Assembly (NCBI GenBank): GCA_904381335.1
Contig: CAJFIN010000003.1
Span: 1 to 63,362, forward strand
Length of the DNA stretch: 63,362 nucleotides
From: Candidatus Neoanaerotignum galli
Lineage (GTDB): Bacteria > Bacillota > Clostridia > Lachnospirales > Anaerotignaceae
Direction of reading: 5' to 3'
Position 1 is the first letter of the stretch, and each line of letters starts with the position of its first letter. The translations under genes were made by a program, and so were the position numbers. This document shows positions 38,091-47,848 of this stretch, piece after piece. The notes beneath the pieces were generated by a model, which searched no databases, had not been told where the DNA came from, and saw only the letters and a list, made by a program, of their open reading frames with translations.

Positions 38091-39485
38091 ATGATCGCCA
38101 TTTACACCCGTCAATCCCTAGATAAAAAAGACAGTATCAGTATTCAAACCCAAGAAGAATTTTGCCGGCGAGAGGCTGGCATCAGCGAAGAAACCCATGT
38201 CTATACTGACCGGGGTTTTAGCGGAAAAAACACCGACCGTCCCGCTTTTCAAACGATGATGGCTGATTTGGACCGACTGCCCATCACAAAAGTTGTAGTT
38301 TACCGCTTGGATCGGATCAGTCGGTCATTGCTGGATTTTGCCGATTTCATCCAAACCCTGGAGCAGCGCCGCATTTCTTTTGTTTCCGCCACAGAAAAGA
38401 TTGATACTGCCACGCCCATGGGCCGGGCGATGCTCTATATCGTAGCTGTATTTGCCCAACTAGAACGGGAAACCATTGCCCAGCGCGTGCGGGACAATTA
38501 CTATGCTCGGCTGCGGGAAGGCAGCGTAGGCGGCGGCCCGGCCCCCTTTGGCTTTCGCTTGCAAAAAATACGCCGGACAGGACGTCTGCAAACCATTTAT
38601 GCCCCCACAAAAGCGCTTTCTCTCGTTGGGCAGATGTTTTCTTACTATCTTCTCCCAGGCCAAACCCTTTCTTCCCTTTTGCACCAGATGCAGACAGAAC
38701 ATCCCTCTCTTTTTTCTTCCTGGACCACCGCCCGTCTCTCCTGCCTGCTGCGCTCCCCTGTTTATGTACGGGCGGATGAAGATGTTCGCCTCTATTATCT
38801 GGCCCAAGGCGCCGCCGTGCTGTCTGAGACCAGCGCTTTTGATGGCATCCATGGCTGTTTGCTCGCTGGCAAAGATGGCCCACACCCTGCCCTCGCCATA
38901 GGCGCTCACGAAGGCATCGTAGACAGCGGTTTATTTTTAGCCTGTCAGCAAAAGCTTCACCAAAACCGCCCCCTTAAAAACAGCGGCAAAGGCAAATATT
39001 CCTTTCTCACCGGCCAAATCCATTGCGCCGGCTGCGGCCATGCTTTTTCTGTGCGGCTGAGTGCCTGTGCCCAGGGCAAAGTGGCCTATTTTGTTTGCAG
39101 CGGCCGGTATCTTCACCATACCTGCGCCCTACGGCAAACCCACCGCGTGGCGGATGTGGAGCAAGCCATCGGGGAAGCAATCAATAAACGCCTGGCTTCT
39201 TTCTCCCTGCCGGACACCGTCTCGCCGCAGACCTTATCTGCCATCGAAAGCCGGCGCGCCCTGCTGCTGCAGCGATTAGAAGAAGATGCATCTTTGCCCT
39301 CAGCCTATATTGCCCATCGCTTGGCGGATCTGGATCAAGAGGAAGCCGCCTTGACCCAGGGTGCTGCCCCTATGGCACTCCCCGACTTTTTCTCCCTCTC
39401 TTTTGAACAAAAAAAGGCGGTGGCCGCCTGTTTGATTCAAAATGTGATCTTAGGACCTGGCCAGATTCGCCTATGCTGGAAATAA
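38091..39485 (+). CDS. Large serine recombinase
   Basis: 464 aa; IAIYTRQSLDKKDSISIQTQ, DRGFSGKNTDRP, YRLDRISRSLLDF, zinc ribbon CAGCGHAF; start refined to 38091. Confidence 0.93.
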   Translation: MIAIYTRQSLDKKDSISIQTQEEFCRREAGISEETHVYTDRGFSGKNTDRPAFQTMMADLDRLPITKVVVYRLDRISRSLLDFADFIQTLEQRRISFVSATEKIDTATPMGRAMLYIVAVFAQLERETIAQRVRDNYYARLREGSVGGGPAPFGFRLQKIRRTGRLQTIYAPTKALSLVGQMFSYYLLPGQTLSSLLHQMQTEHPSLFSSWTTARLSCLLRSPVYVRADEDVRLYYLAQGAAVLSETSAFDGIHGCLLAGKDGPHPALAIGAHEGIVDSGLFLACQQKLHQNRPLKNSGKGKYSFLTGQIHCAGCGHAFSVRLSACAQGKVAYFVCSGRYLHHTCALRQTHRVADVEQAIGEAINKRLASFSLPDTVSPQTLSAIESRRALLLQRLEEDASLPSAYIAHRLADLDQEEAALTQGAAPMALPDFFSLSFEQKKAVAACLIQNVILGPGQIRLCWK

Positions 39486-39591
39486 AAACGGGGCGGAACC
39501 CCTGGTTCCACCCCGCCGGATGCACCGTTTTTCACCCCCATGGAAAACGGCTGCCATATCATTTGCTTCTCCTTTTCTTTTGCTGGGTGCG

Positions 39592-40225
39592 TATCCACAT
39601 CCCATTGGATGGTGTAATAGCCTTCTTCGGCCGCTATTTCAATCACTTCATTGTCATACTCCCCAAACGGCGCTCGGAATAACTCCATCTTTTGTCCCGT
39701 CAGTTGTTCCACCGCCTCACCGCACTGGCGCAGCTCGTGGCGGATGGCCTGGGCATCCAACGAAGCCATATGGGGATGGGTCGAGGAATGGTTACCCAAC
39801 GTATGCCCTGCAGCAGCAATCTTTTGCACTTCTTCCGGGTACTTCTCCACCCAATAGCCGCACAAAAAAAAGGTGGCCGGAACATTTTCCTGCTGTAAAA
39901 TAGTCAGCAATGTATCTGTATCATCTGCGCCCCAGGCGGCATCAAAAGAAATGGCCACCTGTTTTTGATCCGTTTGAACACAATAAATCGGCAATTTCCG
40001 CTGCTCGTTTTGGGCCGTCTGAAACACCATCTGTTCTCCCGGCGCGGCCAATAAAAGTAACGCGCAGAGCACTGATGCGGCGCCGCCATACCATATTACC
40101 CGGCGGCGGAGTTTGGAAAGAGCCTGCCGGCAGCGGGATGTGTTCGCCTGCGATGTACCTATGGGCCGTTTGCCCCCTTGATTTGGCCCTTTGGCCGGTC
40201 CCGTACCAAAATAAACAATCTTCAT
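39592..40225 (-). pseudogene. N-terminal fragment of the split polysaccharide deacetylase (NodB domain, PdaB/YlxY-like)
   Basis: AISFDAAWGADDTDTLLTIL, NHSSTHPHM, FRAPFGEYD motifs; native frame breaks at QWDVD, then reads into the element to a stop at 39437. Confidence 0.88.
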
Positions 40226-40424
40226 TCTTGGTCACCTCCGGCATTAGTATATTCATCCCCCAAAAAGCCCATACCCCTTCAGCTTCGTCCCGCCCGATTT
40301 TCTTTAGCAAATCGGGTGGGTCCCTTGCTGGGTGTGTTATCCGCTTGCCCACAGCTGTTTCCCTTTGAGGAATCGCCTTCCTTCCACAGCGCTGCATCAC
40401 CCATGGTTTTCCAGCGTAAAAAGG

Positions 40425-40456
40425 CCGACATCCAAGATGTCAGCCTTTTTCCCATA
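40425..40456 (-). terminator. Rho-independent terminator
   Basis: AAAAAGGCCGACATC-CAA-GATGTCAGCCTTTTT, imperfect stem. Confidence 0.6.
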
Positions 40457-40477
40457 CATAAAGAAATACAAATCGCT

Positions 40478-41380
40478 TTATATCTCGTCCAGGATCAGCT
40501 TAGCTGCCCCCAGCATACCCGCATCATTCTTTAACTGGGAAAGCCTGATCGGCGTCTGTTTGACGGGGCCAAATGCGTGCGCAACAAAGGCCTGCGCCAC
40601 CTTTGCCCGCCAAAACTCACCCGCCTGGCTTACGCCGCCGCCCAGTACAATCCGCTCTGGATCCACCCCATTGGCCATGGCCGCCAAGGCAATCCCCAAG
40701 GTATCCGTCATCTGTGCCAAGGCCTGCTGTGCTGAGATTTCCCCTGACTTGGCACCCTGCATCACCTCCTGGGCAGAAGCATAGGTCCCGCCAAACCGGT
40801 TGGCCCAATCAAGCAGTGCCGAGGCAGAGGCATACTGCTCTAAACAGCCCCTGTTGCCGCAAGTGCAGACCGCTGTTTCCTCTGGCCGCACTGTGAAATG
40901 GCCAATTTCTCCTGCGGCGCCATGGGCTCCCGTCCATACACGCCCTTGCTGTACCAGTCCGCTGCCCACACCGGTGCCCACTGTGACAAAAAGAAAACTC
41001 GTGCATTGCCGGCCCTCGCCAACCCACCATTCCCCCAATGCGGCCACATCTGCGTCATTTTGCGCCCGTACAGGCAGGCCTGTGGCCTGCCTCAGCTTTT
41101 CTTCCACTGCCACTTCTCCCCAGACCAGATTCACACAGCCATGTACCCTGCCTTCCGTCACCGGGCCGGGTACACCAATGCCAATGCCTACCGGCTGTCT
41201 GTCCGAAGGCGTCTCGATCTGGACCTGTCCTATCAAGGAAACCAGCCGAGAAAGCAGCGCCGGTCCGCCTTCTCCTGTGGGCGTTATCCATCGGGCCAAC
41301 AGCTGTCCTGTTTGTGTCACAAGCCCTGCTTTGATCTGTGTACCGCCCACATCCAGACCCAGCGCCGTTTTCATCCTCAT
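40478..41380 (-). CDS. ROK family sugar kinase / glucokinase
   Basis: 300 aa; LGLDVGGTQIKAGLV, CTCGNRGCLEQYAS. Confidence 0.92.
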   Translation of the reverse strand: MRMKTALGLDVGGTQIKAGLVTQTGQLLARWITPTGEGGPALLSRLVSLIGQVQIETPSDRQPVGIGIGVPGPVTEGRVHGCVNLVWGEVAVEEKLRQATGLPVRAQNDADVAALGEWWVGEGRQCTSFLFVTVGTGVGSGLVQQGRVWTGAHGAAGEIGHFTVRPEETAVCTCGNRGCLEQYASASALLDWANRFGGTYASAQEVMQGAKSGEISAQQALAQMTDTLGIALAAMANGVDPERIVLGGGVSQAGEFWRAKVAQAFVAHAFGPVKQTPIRLSQLKNDAGMLGAAKLILDEI

Positions 41381-42378
41381 GACCTGCCTTCTTCCTCAAA
41401 TCCATTGGGATGGGCTTGATGCCATGCCCAAGCTGAAGCAATAATATCATCTAAGGCAGTATGGCAGGACGTCCAGCCCAGTACAGCACGGGCCTTTTGA
41501 CTGGAAGCCACCAGCACTGCCGGATCGCCTGCCCGCCGGCCGCTTTCTTCCTCATCAATGGGATGACCTGTGACGCGCCGGGCAGTTTCGATTACTTCCC
41601 GCACCGAAAAACCAACCCCATTTCCTAAATTAAAGATATCGCTTTTCCCGCCCTGGGCCAAATAATCCATGGCCAGCAAATGGGCCTGAGCCAAATCCGT
41701 CACATGGATATAATCCCGCACACAGGTGCCGTCTTTTGTAGGATAATCCGTGCCAAAAATGGATACCTTGGCGCGTTTTCCCAAGGGCACCTGCAAAACC
41801 AGCGGGATCAGATGGCTTTCCGGCCGATGATCTTCTCCAATGGCGCCTCCCTCCTCTGCTCCACAGGCATTAAAATACCGCAATGAGACAAAGCCAACGC
41901 CATAGGCCTGTTCCGCCCATCGAAACATTTGCTCCATCACCCGTTTCGTCTCCCCATAGGGGTTAGTGGGGCAAGTGGGCGCCGTTTCTTCAATGGGCAC
42001 TTGCTCGGGTTGACCATATACCGCTGCCGAAGAAGAAAAAACGATCTTCTTTACGCCTGCCCGTATCATTTCTTCTAACAGTACCCGAGTGCCACCCACA
42101 TTATTTTCATAATACTTTAACGGCGCTGTAACGCTTTCTCCCACCAGGGAATACGCTGCAAAATGGATCACTCCATCCACCGGCTCCGCCTGAAACAGCG
42201 CCGACAAAAACCCATGGTCCCGAATATCCCCTTGATAAAACTTTGCCCGCCGGTCTACGGCCTGACGGTGTCCTGTGACGAGATTATCTGCCACCACCAC
42301 GCTATCCCCTCTGTTGCAAAGGGCTTTTACCACATGGGAACCGATGTATCCGGCTCCTCCCGCAACCAAGATCCGCAT
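41377..42378 (-). CDS. galE: UDP-glucose 4-epimerase
   Basis: MRILVAGGAGYIGSHVVKAL, YGETKRVMEQM; start refined to 42378. Confidence 0.93.
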   Translation of the reverse strand: MRILVAGGAGYIGSHVVKALCNRGDSVVVADNLVTGHRQAVDRRAKFYQGDIRDHGFLSALFQAEPVDGVIHFAAYSLVGESVTAPLKYYENNVGGTRVLLEEMIRAGVKKIVFSSSAAVYGQPEQVPIEETAPTCPTNPYGETKRVMEQMFRWAEQAYGVGFVSLRYFNACGAEEGGAIGEDHRPESHLIPLVLQVPLGKRAKVSIFGTDYPTKDGTCVRDYIHVTDLAQAHLLAMDYLAQGGKSDIFNLGNGVGFSVREVIETARRVTGHPIDEEESGRRAGDPAVLVASSQKARAVLGWTSCHTALDDIIASAWAWHQAHPNGFEEEGRS

Positions 42379-42444
42379 TTTTTTCGCTCCTTTCTTTGGG
42401 TTTATCATAGCGGAAAACCCCGTGCTTTGCAACTGCTTTGCCCG

Positions 42445-42474
42445 CAAAAAAAGCACCCCTAGGGGTGCTTTTTC
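42445..42474. terminator. Rho-independent terminator
   Basis: AAAAAAAGCACCCCTAGGGGTGCTTTTT palindrome. Confidence 0.7.
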
Positions 42475-42497
42475 CCGCTGATCGTACTTGCCGCTGT

Positions 42498-43694
42498 TTA
42501 TAGCTGTGCCAAAACTGCAATCAGCAGCGCTGTTTTTTCTTTTAATGAACGTTTTTCCAGCCGCTCCTGCGTGGTATGAATTTTTTCCCACACCACGCTC
42601 ATGGCATCTGCCGTGGGTATACCTAAAGAGCTGAGGTACGCACCATCGGTAGCCACAGGCTCCGCAATCTCCGCCACAGGAAGGCCCAATGCCTTCGCCC
42701 CTTTTTCTACTGCCAGATAAGCCTGATGATTTTTTTCATCCTGCTCCATGGCCGGGAAAAGAGTGCGATAACTTACCTTCACCCGACAGCCCTCCACCGT
42801 AACTGAATTTTCCAAAGACCGGATCTGCGCTTCGGCTTTGGCAAAAGATTCATTGGTTGGCAAGCCTGCGCAGCAAAACTCAGCATGGGCACTGCCTGCC
42901 ACGATACCATTGGGACGTCCGCCTTCAATGGGGGCCACATTAAAGAAAATGCCTTGCTCAATATCATTAAAGTGGTATAGCTCAATGATTTTATGTGCCA
43001 ACTCCAACACGGCGCTGCGGCCAGAAAGGTAGTCCGCTCCTGCATGGGCCTCCTTTCCCTCCACATCGATGGTGCCCAAAATAACGCCTTTTCGACCCGT
43101 TACCACGCCATATGCGCCTGTTGCTGTACGGCTGCATCCTTCAAACACCAGCGCCAGCTCCGCTCCTTTCGCCTCTGTTTCATACACATGGCTGCCAGAA
43201 ATGGTACCAATTTCTTCATCGCAATTATAAATAAATTTGATCTCTTTTTTTGGCAGCAACCCAGCCTGTATAGCTGCTTTCACCCCATAAAGGGAAATGG
43301 CAATCCCCGCCTTACAGTCCGCAATTCCCAGCCCATAGGCATAGTCTTCATCTTCATGATAAGGATATTGCGCCGTAAAACCCTCGCCAAACACGGTATC
43401 TGTATGGGCATTGAGCACAATCGTTCCCTGGGCGTCCGGGGAGCAGATACTTCCCACCACATGATACCCTAAACCTGGCGCTTCGATCCGATGAACGTCC
43501 GCCCCCATCTCTTGCAAAATTTTCTCAATTAGCGCCGTGGCCTTCTCGCTTCCTGCCATATTGCCTGTACCGCAGTCAATGGCAGAAAATTGCCGCAGCA
43601 GCTCCATTTGTGCTTCATAGCACTGTTCCGCCCCTGCCAGCGCCGCCTCTTTTATCCGTGCTAGATCTTTTTGATTTGTCTTTTCCATGGGCAT
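42498..43694 (-). CDS. M20 family metallopeptidase
   Basis: 398 aa; GTIVLNAHTDTVFGEG, LGIADCKAGIAISLYG. Confidence 0.9.
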   Translation of the reverse strand: MPMEKTNQKDLARIKEAALAGAEQCYEAQMELLRQFSAIDCGTGNMAGSEKATALIEKILQEMGADVHRIEAPGLGYHVVGSICSPDAQGTIVLNAHTDTVFGEGFTAQYPYHEDEDYAYGLGIADCKAGIAISLYGVKAAIQAGLLPKKEIKFIYNCDEEIGTISGSHVYETEAKGAELALVFEGCSRTATGAYGVVTGRKGVILGTIDVEGKEAHAGADYLSGRSAVLELAHKIIELYHFNDIEQGIFFNVAPIEGGRPNGIVAGSAHAEFCCAGLPTNESFAKAEAQIRSLENSVTVEGCRVKVSYRTLFPAMEQDEKNHQAYLAVEKGAKALGLPVAEIAEPVATDGAYLSSLGIPTADAMSVVWEKIHTTQERLEKRSLKEKTALLIAVLAQL

Positions 43695-43750
43695 TGCCGC
43701 CTCCTTTGCGAATTATCCCCCACCAACGCCATTTCCTTGCCAGGACCACG

Positions 43751-43785
43751 AAAAAAGGCCGGAAGACTGTCTTCCGGCCTTTTTA
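43751..43785. terminator. Rho-independent terminator
   Basis: AAAAAGGCCGGAAGACTGTCTTCCGGCCTTTTT. Confidence 0.7.
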
Positions 43786-43987
43786 TCCCGCTACGCCTTT
43801 GCAGCAGGGTGTCTCCTTCTGCCAAAAAGGAGGACAACATTTGGTTTCTTTGATAAAGCGTTCCATTGGGGGTAGATTTGCTTTATCCTGGCCAATCAGG
43901 CCGTTCAGAAAGAGCTTCCGCTCTTTCTTTTACTATACCGCAGTTTTGCCCTTTACGCAAGCCCCATTTTGCAAATCCACAAAAATT

Positions 43988-44704
43988 TCACCCCGCACCG
44001 CCTTCTTGGGTCTCCTGTTCCTGGCGTCTCATACTTTCTAACAGCTGGCAGCAGGCTGTCAAAATATCTTTTTCCAACATTTGCAGCGTTTTTTCCACAT
44101 CTCTTTGCTCCATGGCCTCCAACAAATCTAAATGAAGCTTCAATTCCCAATCAAAAAACCCCATCGGGCCCAGCTCCCGCACCAGATTCTCCTGATTGAG
44201 CTTTCGCAACCGACTGCTTAAGTCCACCAAATTCTGCATCACATGTGTAATAATAGCAGGGCAATAGGAACTCGGCAACAGATGCAGCTCCGTTTCCAGG
44301 CGGAAAAACCGTTCCATCTCCTGCCGGTTGGCCCGGTCATGTAAAAATCGCTCCTTTAGCGTCAACAACCCTACTTTTAGCTGCTGCAGGCGATTTGGGT
44401 CTAACTGTGGCACTGCCCATAGTGCCGCCTCTTTTTCTAAGGCCAAGCGAAAGCGAAAAATAGCCGTCACTTCATCTCGGTTATAGGTTCTTACAAAAGA
44501 TCCGCTTCGCTGACGGATAGTCACATAGCCATCTTGTTCCAGGGCCTTGAGGGCATTGCGTACCGGTGTCTTGCTAACGCCCAATGCTTCCGCCAATATG
44601 CCAACTTCCAACCGTTGACCCGGCTGGAGATGATTTTCCATAATTTGCTGTTTGATACTGTTATAGACCAATGTGTTTAAACTAGCTACTTCCAATTTTT
44701 CCAC
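43988..44704 (-). CDS. GntR-family transcriptional regulator (FCD)
   Basis: GTG start at 44704; LQPGQRLEVGILAEALGVSKTPVRNALKALEQDGYV. Confidence 0.88.
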   Translation of the reverse strand: MEKLEVASLNTLVYNSIKQQIMENHLQPGQRLEVGILAEALGVSKTPVRNALKALEQDGYVTIRQRSGSFVRTYNRDEVTAIFRFRLALEKEAALWAVPQLDPNRLQQLKVGLLTLKERFLHDRANRQEMERFFRLETELHLLPSSYCPAIITHVMQNLVDLSSRLRKLNQENLVRELGPMGFFDWELKLHLDLLEAMEQRDVEKTLQMLEKDILTACCQLLESMRRQEQETQEGGAG

Positions 44705-44994
44705 GCTTTTCCCACCTTTTACAAAAAAGATTGCCGCAACTTCAAGGGGTGACAAAAAGCTGCGGCAAAAGAACAAAGGCACCCGGGGACACTCTATTCT
44801 TATTTTTATTGTAGCAAGGAACATCTCTCCTCGTCAACTGAAAACTGAAATTTCAGTTTAATAAAATTCGTTTCTCCCTTTTGCACAATTTCTAGCCTTT
44901 TCTTTGTCCAACTTCACTATCCTGGCTGCTTCGGTGAAACTTCCTATAAAAATGGTCTCCCTTTGGCTGACCTCTCAGCAAAACTGCCATTTTA

Positions 44995-45249
44995 TCACAA
45001 AAGATAGTCATACCATTGCCATGGCGCCTGCATCACCGCTGCCGCTGTGGGCTCCGCTAAGGATGATACTAATGCAATTTCCACCTGAAAATCATGATAA
45101 ATTTCTCCATCCACTTCCGCCGTACCCGTCAACACATAGTGGCTGCCTTCCCCTTCTATCCATTGCCCATAGACAGTGACTTCGTCTTCTTCTAAATAAA
45201 CTTTATGGAGCTCCTGTTCTTGTTCCTGGGGCGTAAAATATAGTTTCAC
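44995..45249 (-). CDS. Hypothetical protein
   Basis: 84 aa; AAAGGAGGATGACAC RBS upstream of the ATG. Confidence 0.6.
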   Translation of the reverse strand: MKLYFTPQEQEQELHKVYLEEDEVTVYGQWIEGEGSHYVLTGTAEVDGEIYHDFQVEIALVSSLAEPTAAAVMQAPWQWYDYLL

Positions 45250-45377
45250 TGTGTCATCCTCCTTTTTCTTCTTTCTTCTTTTATGCCTCTTTTCGGTTCA
45301 GCGCGCAATGTGTTTTACAAAAGAAGCTTTTCATCCTTTCGGCTTTTTGCTATACTGTTACCTAGGAGGGGAACCAC

Positions 45378-46172
45378 ATGAATTATATCGTATTGGATTT
45401 TGAATTTAACCAGGCCTTCTCATTCCAGCCGGACCGGCCCGCCCCCACCAATCCCAGCATGCCCTGCGAGATCATCCAAATTGGCGCAGTAAAGCTGAAT
45501 GAAACCATGGAGGTAAAAGAGACGTATTCTGTGCTGGTACAGCCAAAGCTATATCAGAAAATGCATCCGAAAGTCCAAAAGATCACCGGCATCCGTTGGG
45601 AAATGTTGAAAAACCAACCGCATTTCCCCGCCGTATATCAGGATTTTCTCCGTTTTATCGGCCCTGAAATGGCTGTTTTATGCAGTTGGGGAGTCGATGA
45701 TATCAAAGCGTTATTTCGCAATATCTATTATCATCACCTAGATGATGCGCCAATGACAAAAAACTACATCAACGTACAAGCCATCGCCGGAAAAAAACTC
45801 CAAGGCGAAGACCCCAGCCACAGCATGGGCCTGCAAAAAGCTGTAGAGCTGCTACAGTTGCCGGAAGACCGCCGATTTCACGATGCGCTTAATGATGCCT
45901 ATTATACCTCCTTGGTGCTGGCAGCCACCATACCTGAGCGGCTCAGTCTCTCCTTGTTTACCCCAATGGATTTAGAAGGCCGAAAAGAACCCCTCAGCCG
46001 CCCTTTCTTCCCCTCTTTGCTGTCCCATCTGGAAAAGGAGCTGGGACGCACCCTCACGAAAGAGGAAGAAGCCTTAGCCAGAAAAGCTTATAAATTGGGG
46101 CGGAAAAAAGCCTTTGATATCCCTGTGAAAAAGAAGAAAGACAAAAAAGATTTTTCTGGCGAGAATAACTAA
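45378..46172 (+). CDS. DnaQ-like 3'-5' exonuclease family protein
   Basis: 264 aa; YIVLDFEFNQAF, EIIQIGAVKLNE, RFHDALNDAYYT. Confidence 0.87.
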   Translation: MNYIVLDFEFNQAFSFQPDRPAPTNPSMPCEIIQIGAVKLNETMEVKETYSVLVQPKLYQKMHPKVQKITGIRWEMLKNQPHFPAVYQDFLRFIGPEMAVLCSWGVDDIKALFRNIYYHHLDDAPMTKNYINVQAIAGKKLQGEDPSHSMGLQKAVELLQLPEDRRFHDALNDAYYTSLVLAATIPERLSLSLFTPMDLEGRKEPLSRPFFPSLLSHLEKELGRTLTKEEEALARKAYKLGRKKAFDIPVKKKKDKKDFSGENN

Positions 46173-46479
46173 AGCTTATGATATAGAATTAGTCACCTCG
46201 TATAAGCCAAAGTTTTTTCCTTTGTTACTTTTCCCAAAAATATATGACATATTTTTTACAAAACAACCAACTCTATACTGACTATATGAAATTTGAGGAA
46301 AATAAATCGTCTTTTTCCGTCAGTTTTCTTGCGCCTGTATAACGGCAGCCAACATCCTTCCTGATTTTCCACCAAAAGGGGTACTTTCTCTGCGAAAATT
46401 CTCTTGCAGTATTCCTCTTTACAAAAAAAAGACCCGGCGGTAAAATGTGATGAACTTAAAAAAAGGAAGGTGATTACTT

Positions 46480-47748
46480 ATGGAACTGCAACAAATCATT
46501 GCTATCTGCATCTTTCTGGGCGTCATCATTGCCATTATTTCAGAAAAAATTCACCGAACTGTGGCAGCCTTGGTCGGTGCAGTACTTTTGTTGCTAACCC
46601 ATGTGCTGACGGTAGACGGCGCAATGGAATTTGTGGATGTCAACACCGTTGGTGTGCTGGTGGGTATGATGCTTTTCGTAGCTGTCGTCAAAAACTCAGG
46701 CCTATTTGAATACATTGCCATACGTGCGGCAAAATTCACTCGGGGCCAACCCATTGCCACACTAATTATGTTTACTATTATTACCACTGTATTATCCGCC
46801 TTTTTGGATAACGTAACGACAGTGCTTCTGATTGGCCCTATGGCCATCGCCATCACTCAGATCCTGGAAATCAATCCGGTTCCCTTTTTGATTACCCAGG
46901 CCATTGCCTCAAATCTAGGCGGCACGGCCACCCTCATTGGCGATCCTCCCAACATCATGATCGGCTCTGCCGCAGGGCTAAGTTTTATGGACTTTGTGAT
47001 GAACACTGGTGTCGTTGTTTTAATTGTACTTGTGATTTACTGCCTGCTCTTTTCTGTCATGTACCGCAAGGAGCTGGTGGTGAAAGAAGAAAATATGCAA
47101 AAAGTAATGAAGCTGGATGAAAACCTAGCCATCAAGGATAAGGGACTGCTCATTAAGAGCGTTGTCATGATCGTTTTGGTGGTTGTGGCCTTCATCTTCC
47201 ACGATCAGCTGGGTGTGGAATCTGCCACGGTGGCCCTGACCGCCGCCGGCATCATGCTGCTGATTGGCCATCAAGATGCGGAAGAAATTGTGCTGGGTGT
47301 AGAATGGTCTACCATCCTATTTTTCATCGGTTTGTTCGTAGTGGTAGGCGGCTTAAACAGCACTGGCATCATTTCTGCTGCTGCCAACTGGCTGCTGGCC
47401 TTGATTGACAACAACCTGGTAGTAGCTATGATGTTGATCCTTTGGGCTTCGGCCATTTTGTCCGCCTTCTTGGACAACATCCCCTTTGTGGCAGCAATGA
47501 TCCCGCTGATCATGACAATGGGCGACAGCGGAATGAACATCATGCCGTTATGGTGGGCATTGTCCTTGGGTGCTTGCCTTGGCGGCAACGGCAGCTTGAT
47601 CGGTGCCAGCGCCAATGTGGTTTTGGCTGGTATCGGCGCCAAAAATGGTCATCCCATTACCTTTGCCAAATTCCTAAAGGTTGGCTTCCCGCTGATGCTG
47701 ATCTCTATTGTCATCTCGACCATTTATCTGCTGGTACGCTTCGCATAA
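46480..47748 (+). CDS. ArsB/NhaD-type ion transporter
   Basis: 422 aa; AFLDNVTTVLLIGP, GGTATLIGDPPNIMIGSAAG. Confidence 0.9.
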   Translation: MELQQIIAICIFLGVIIAIISEKIHRTVAALVGAVLLLLTHVLTVDGAMEFVDVNTVGVLVGMMLFVAVVKNSGLFEYIAIRAAKFTRGQPIATLIMFTIITTVLSAFLDNVTTVLLIGPMAIAITQILEINPVPFLITQAIASNLGGTATLIGDPPNIMIGSAAGLSFMDFVMNTGVVVLIVLVIYCLLFSVMYRKELVVKEENMQKVMKLDENLAIKDKGLLIKSVVMIVLVVVAFIFHDQLGVESATVALTAAGIMLLIGHQDAEEIVLGVEWSTILFFIGLFVVVGGLNSTGIISAAANWLLALIDNNLVVAMMLILWASAILSAFLDNIPFVAAMIPLIMTMGDSGMNIMPLWWALSLGACLGGNGSLIGASANVVLAGIGAKNGHPITFAKFLKVGFPLMLISIVISTIYLLVRFA

Positions 47749-47848
47749 CCGCCGCCCTTCTTTATGCCCAGGGCCTTCGGCTGAAAACCCGCTCCGTCCA
47801 GCGATTATAGCGGCGGCATGCGTTGAAAAAAGAAAGGAGGAAGGGTTT

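Larger units (their letters stand above)
37066..39596. mobile_element. 2.5-kb intervening element (large serine recombinase + amidase + small ORF) splitting a deacetylase gene
   Basis: Same 5-bp core TATCC at 37066-37070 and 39592-39596; exact excision rebuilds a 939-nt in-frame ORF; dyad symmetry in the inferred attB and attP. Confidence 0.85.

Noticed and set aside
36761-40225. Simple decay of the deacetylase into two unrelated pseudogene pieces
   Set aside because: Exact 5-bp shared core, perfect frame restoration, restored NodB motif and intact recombinase argue for precise site-specific insertion. Permanent disruption without excision remains possible.
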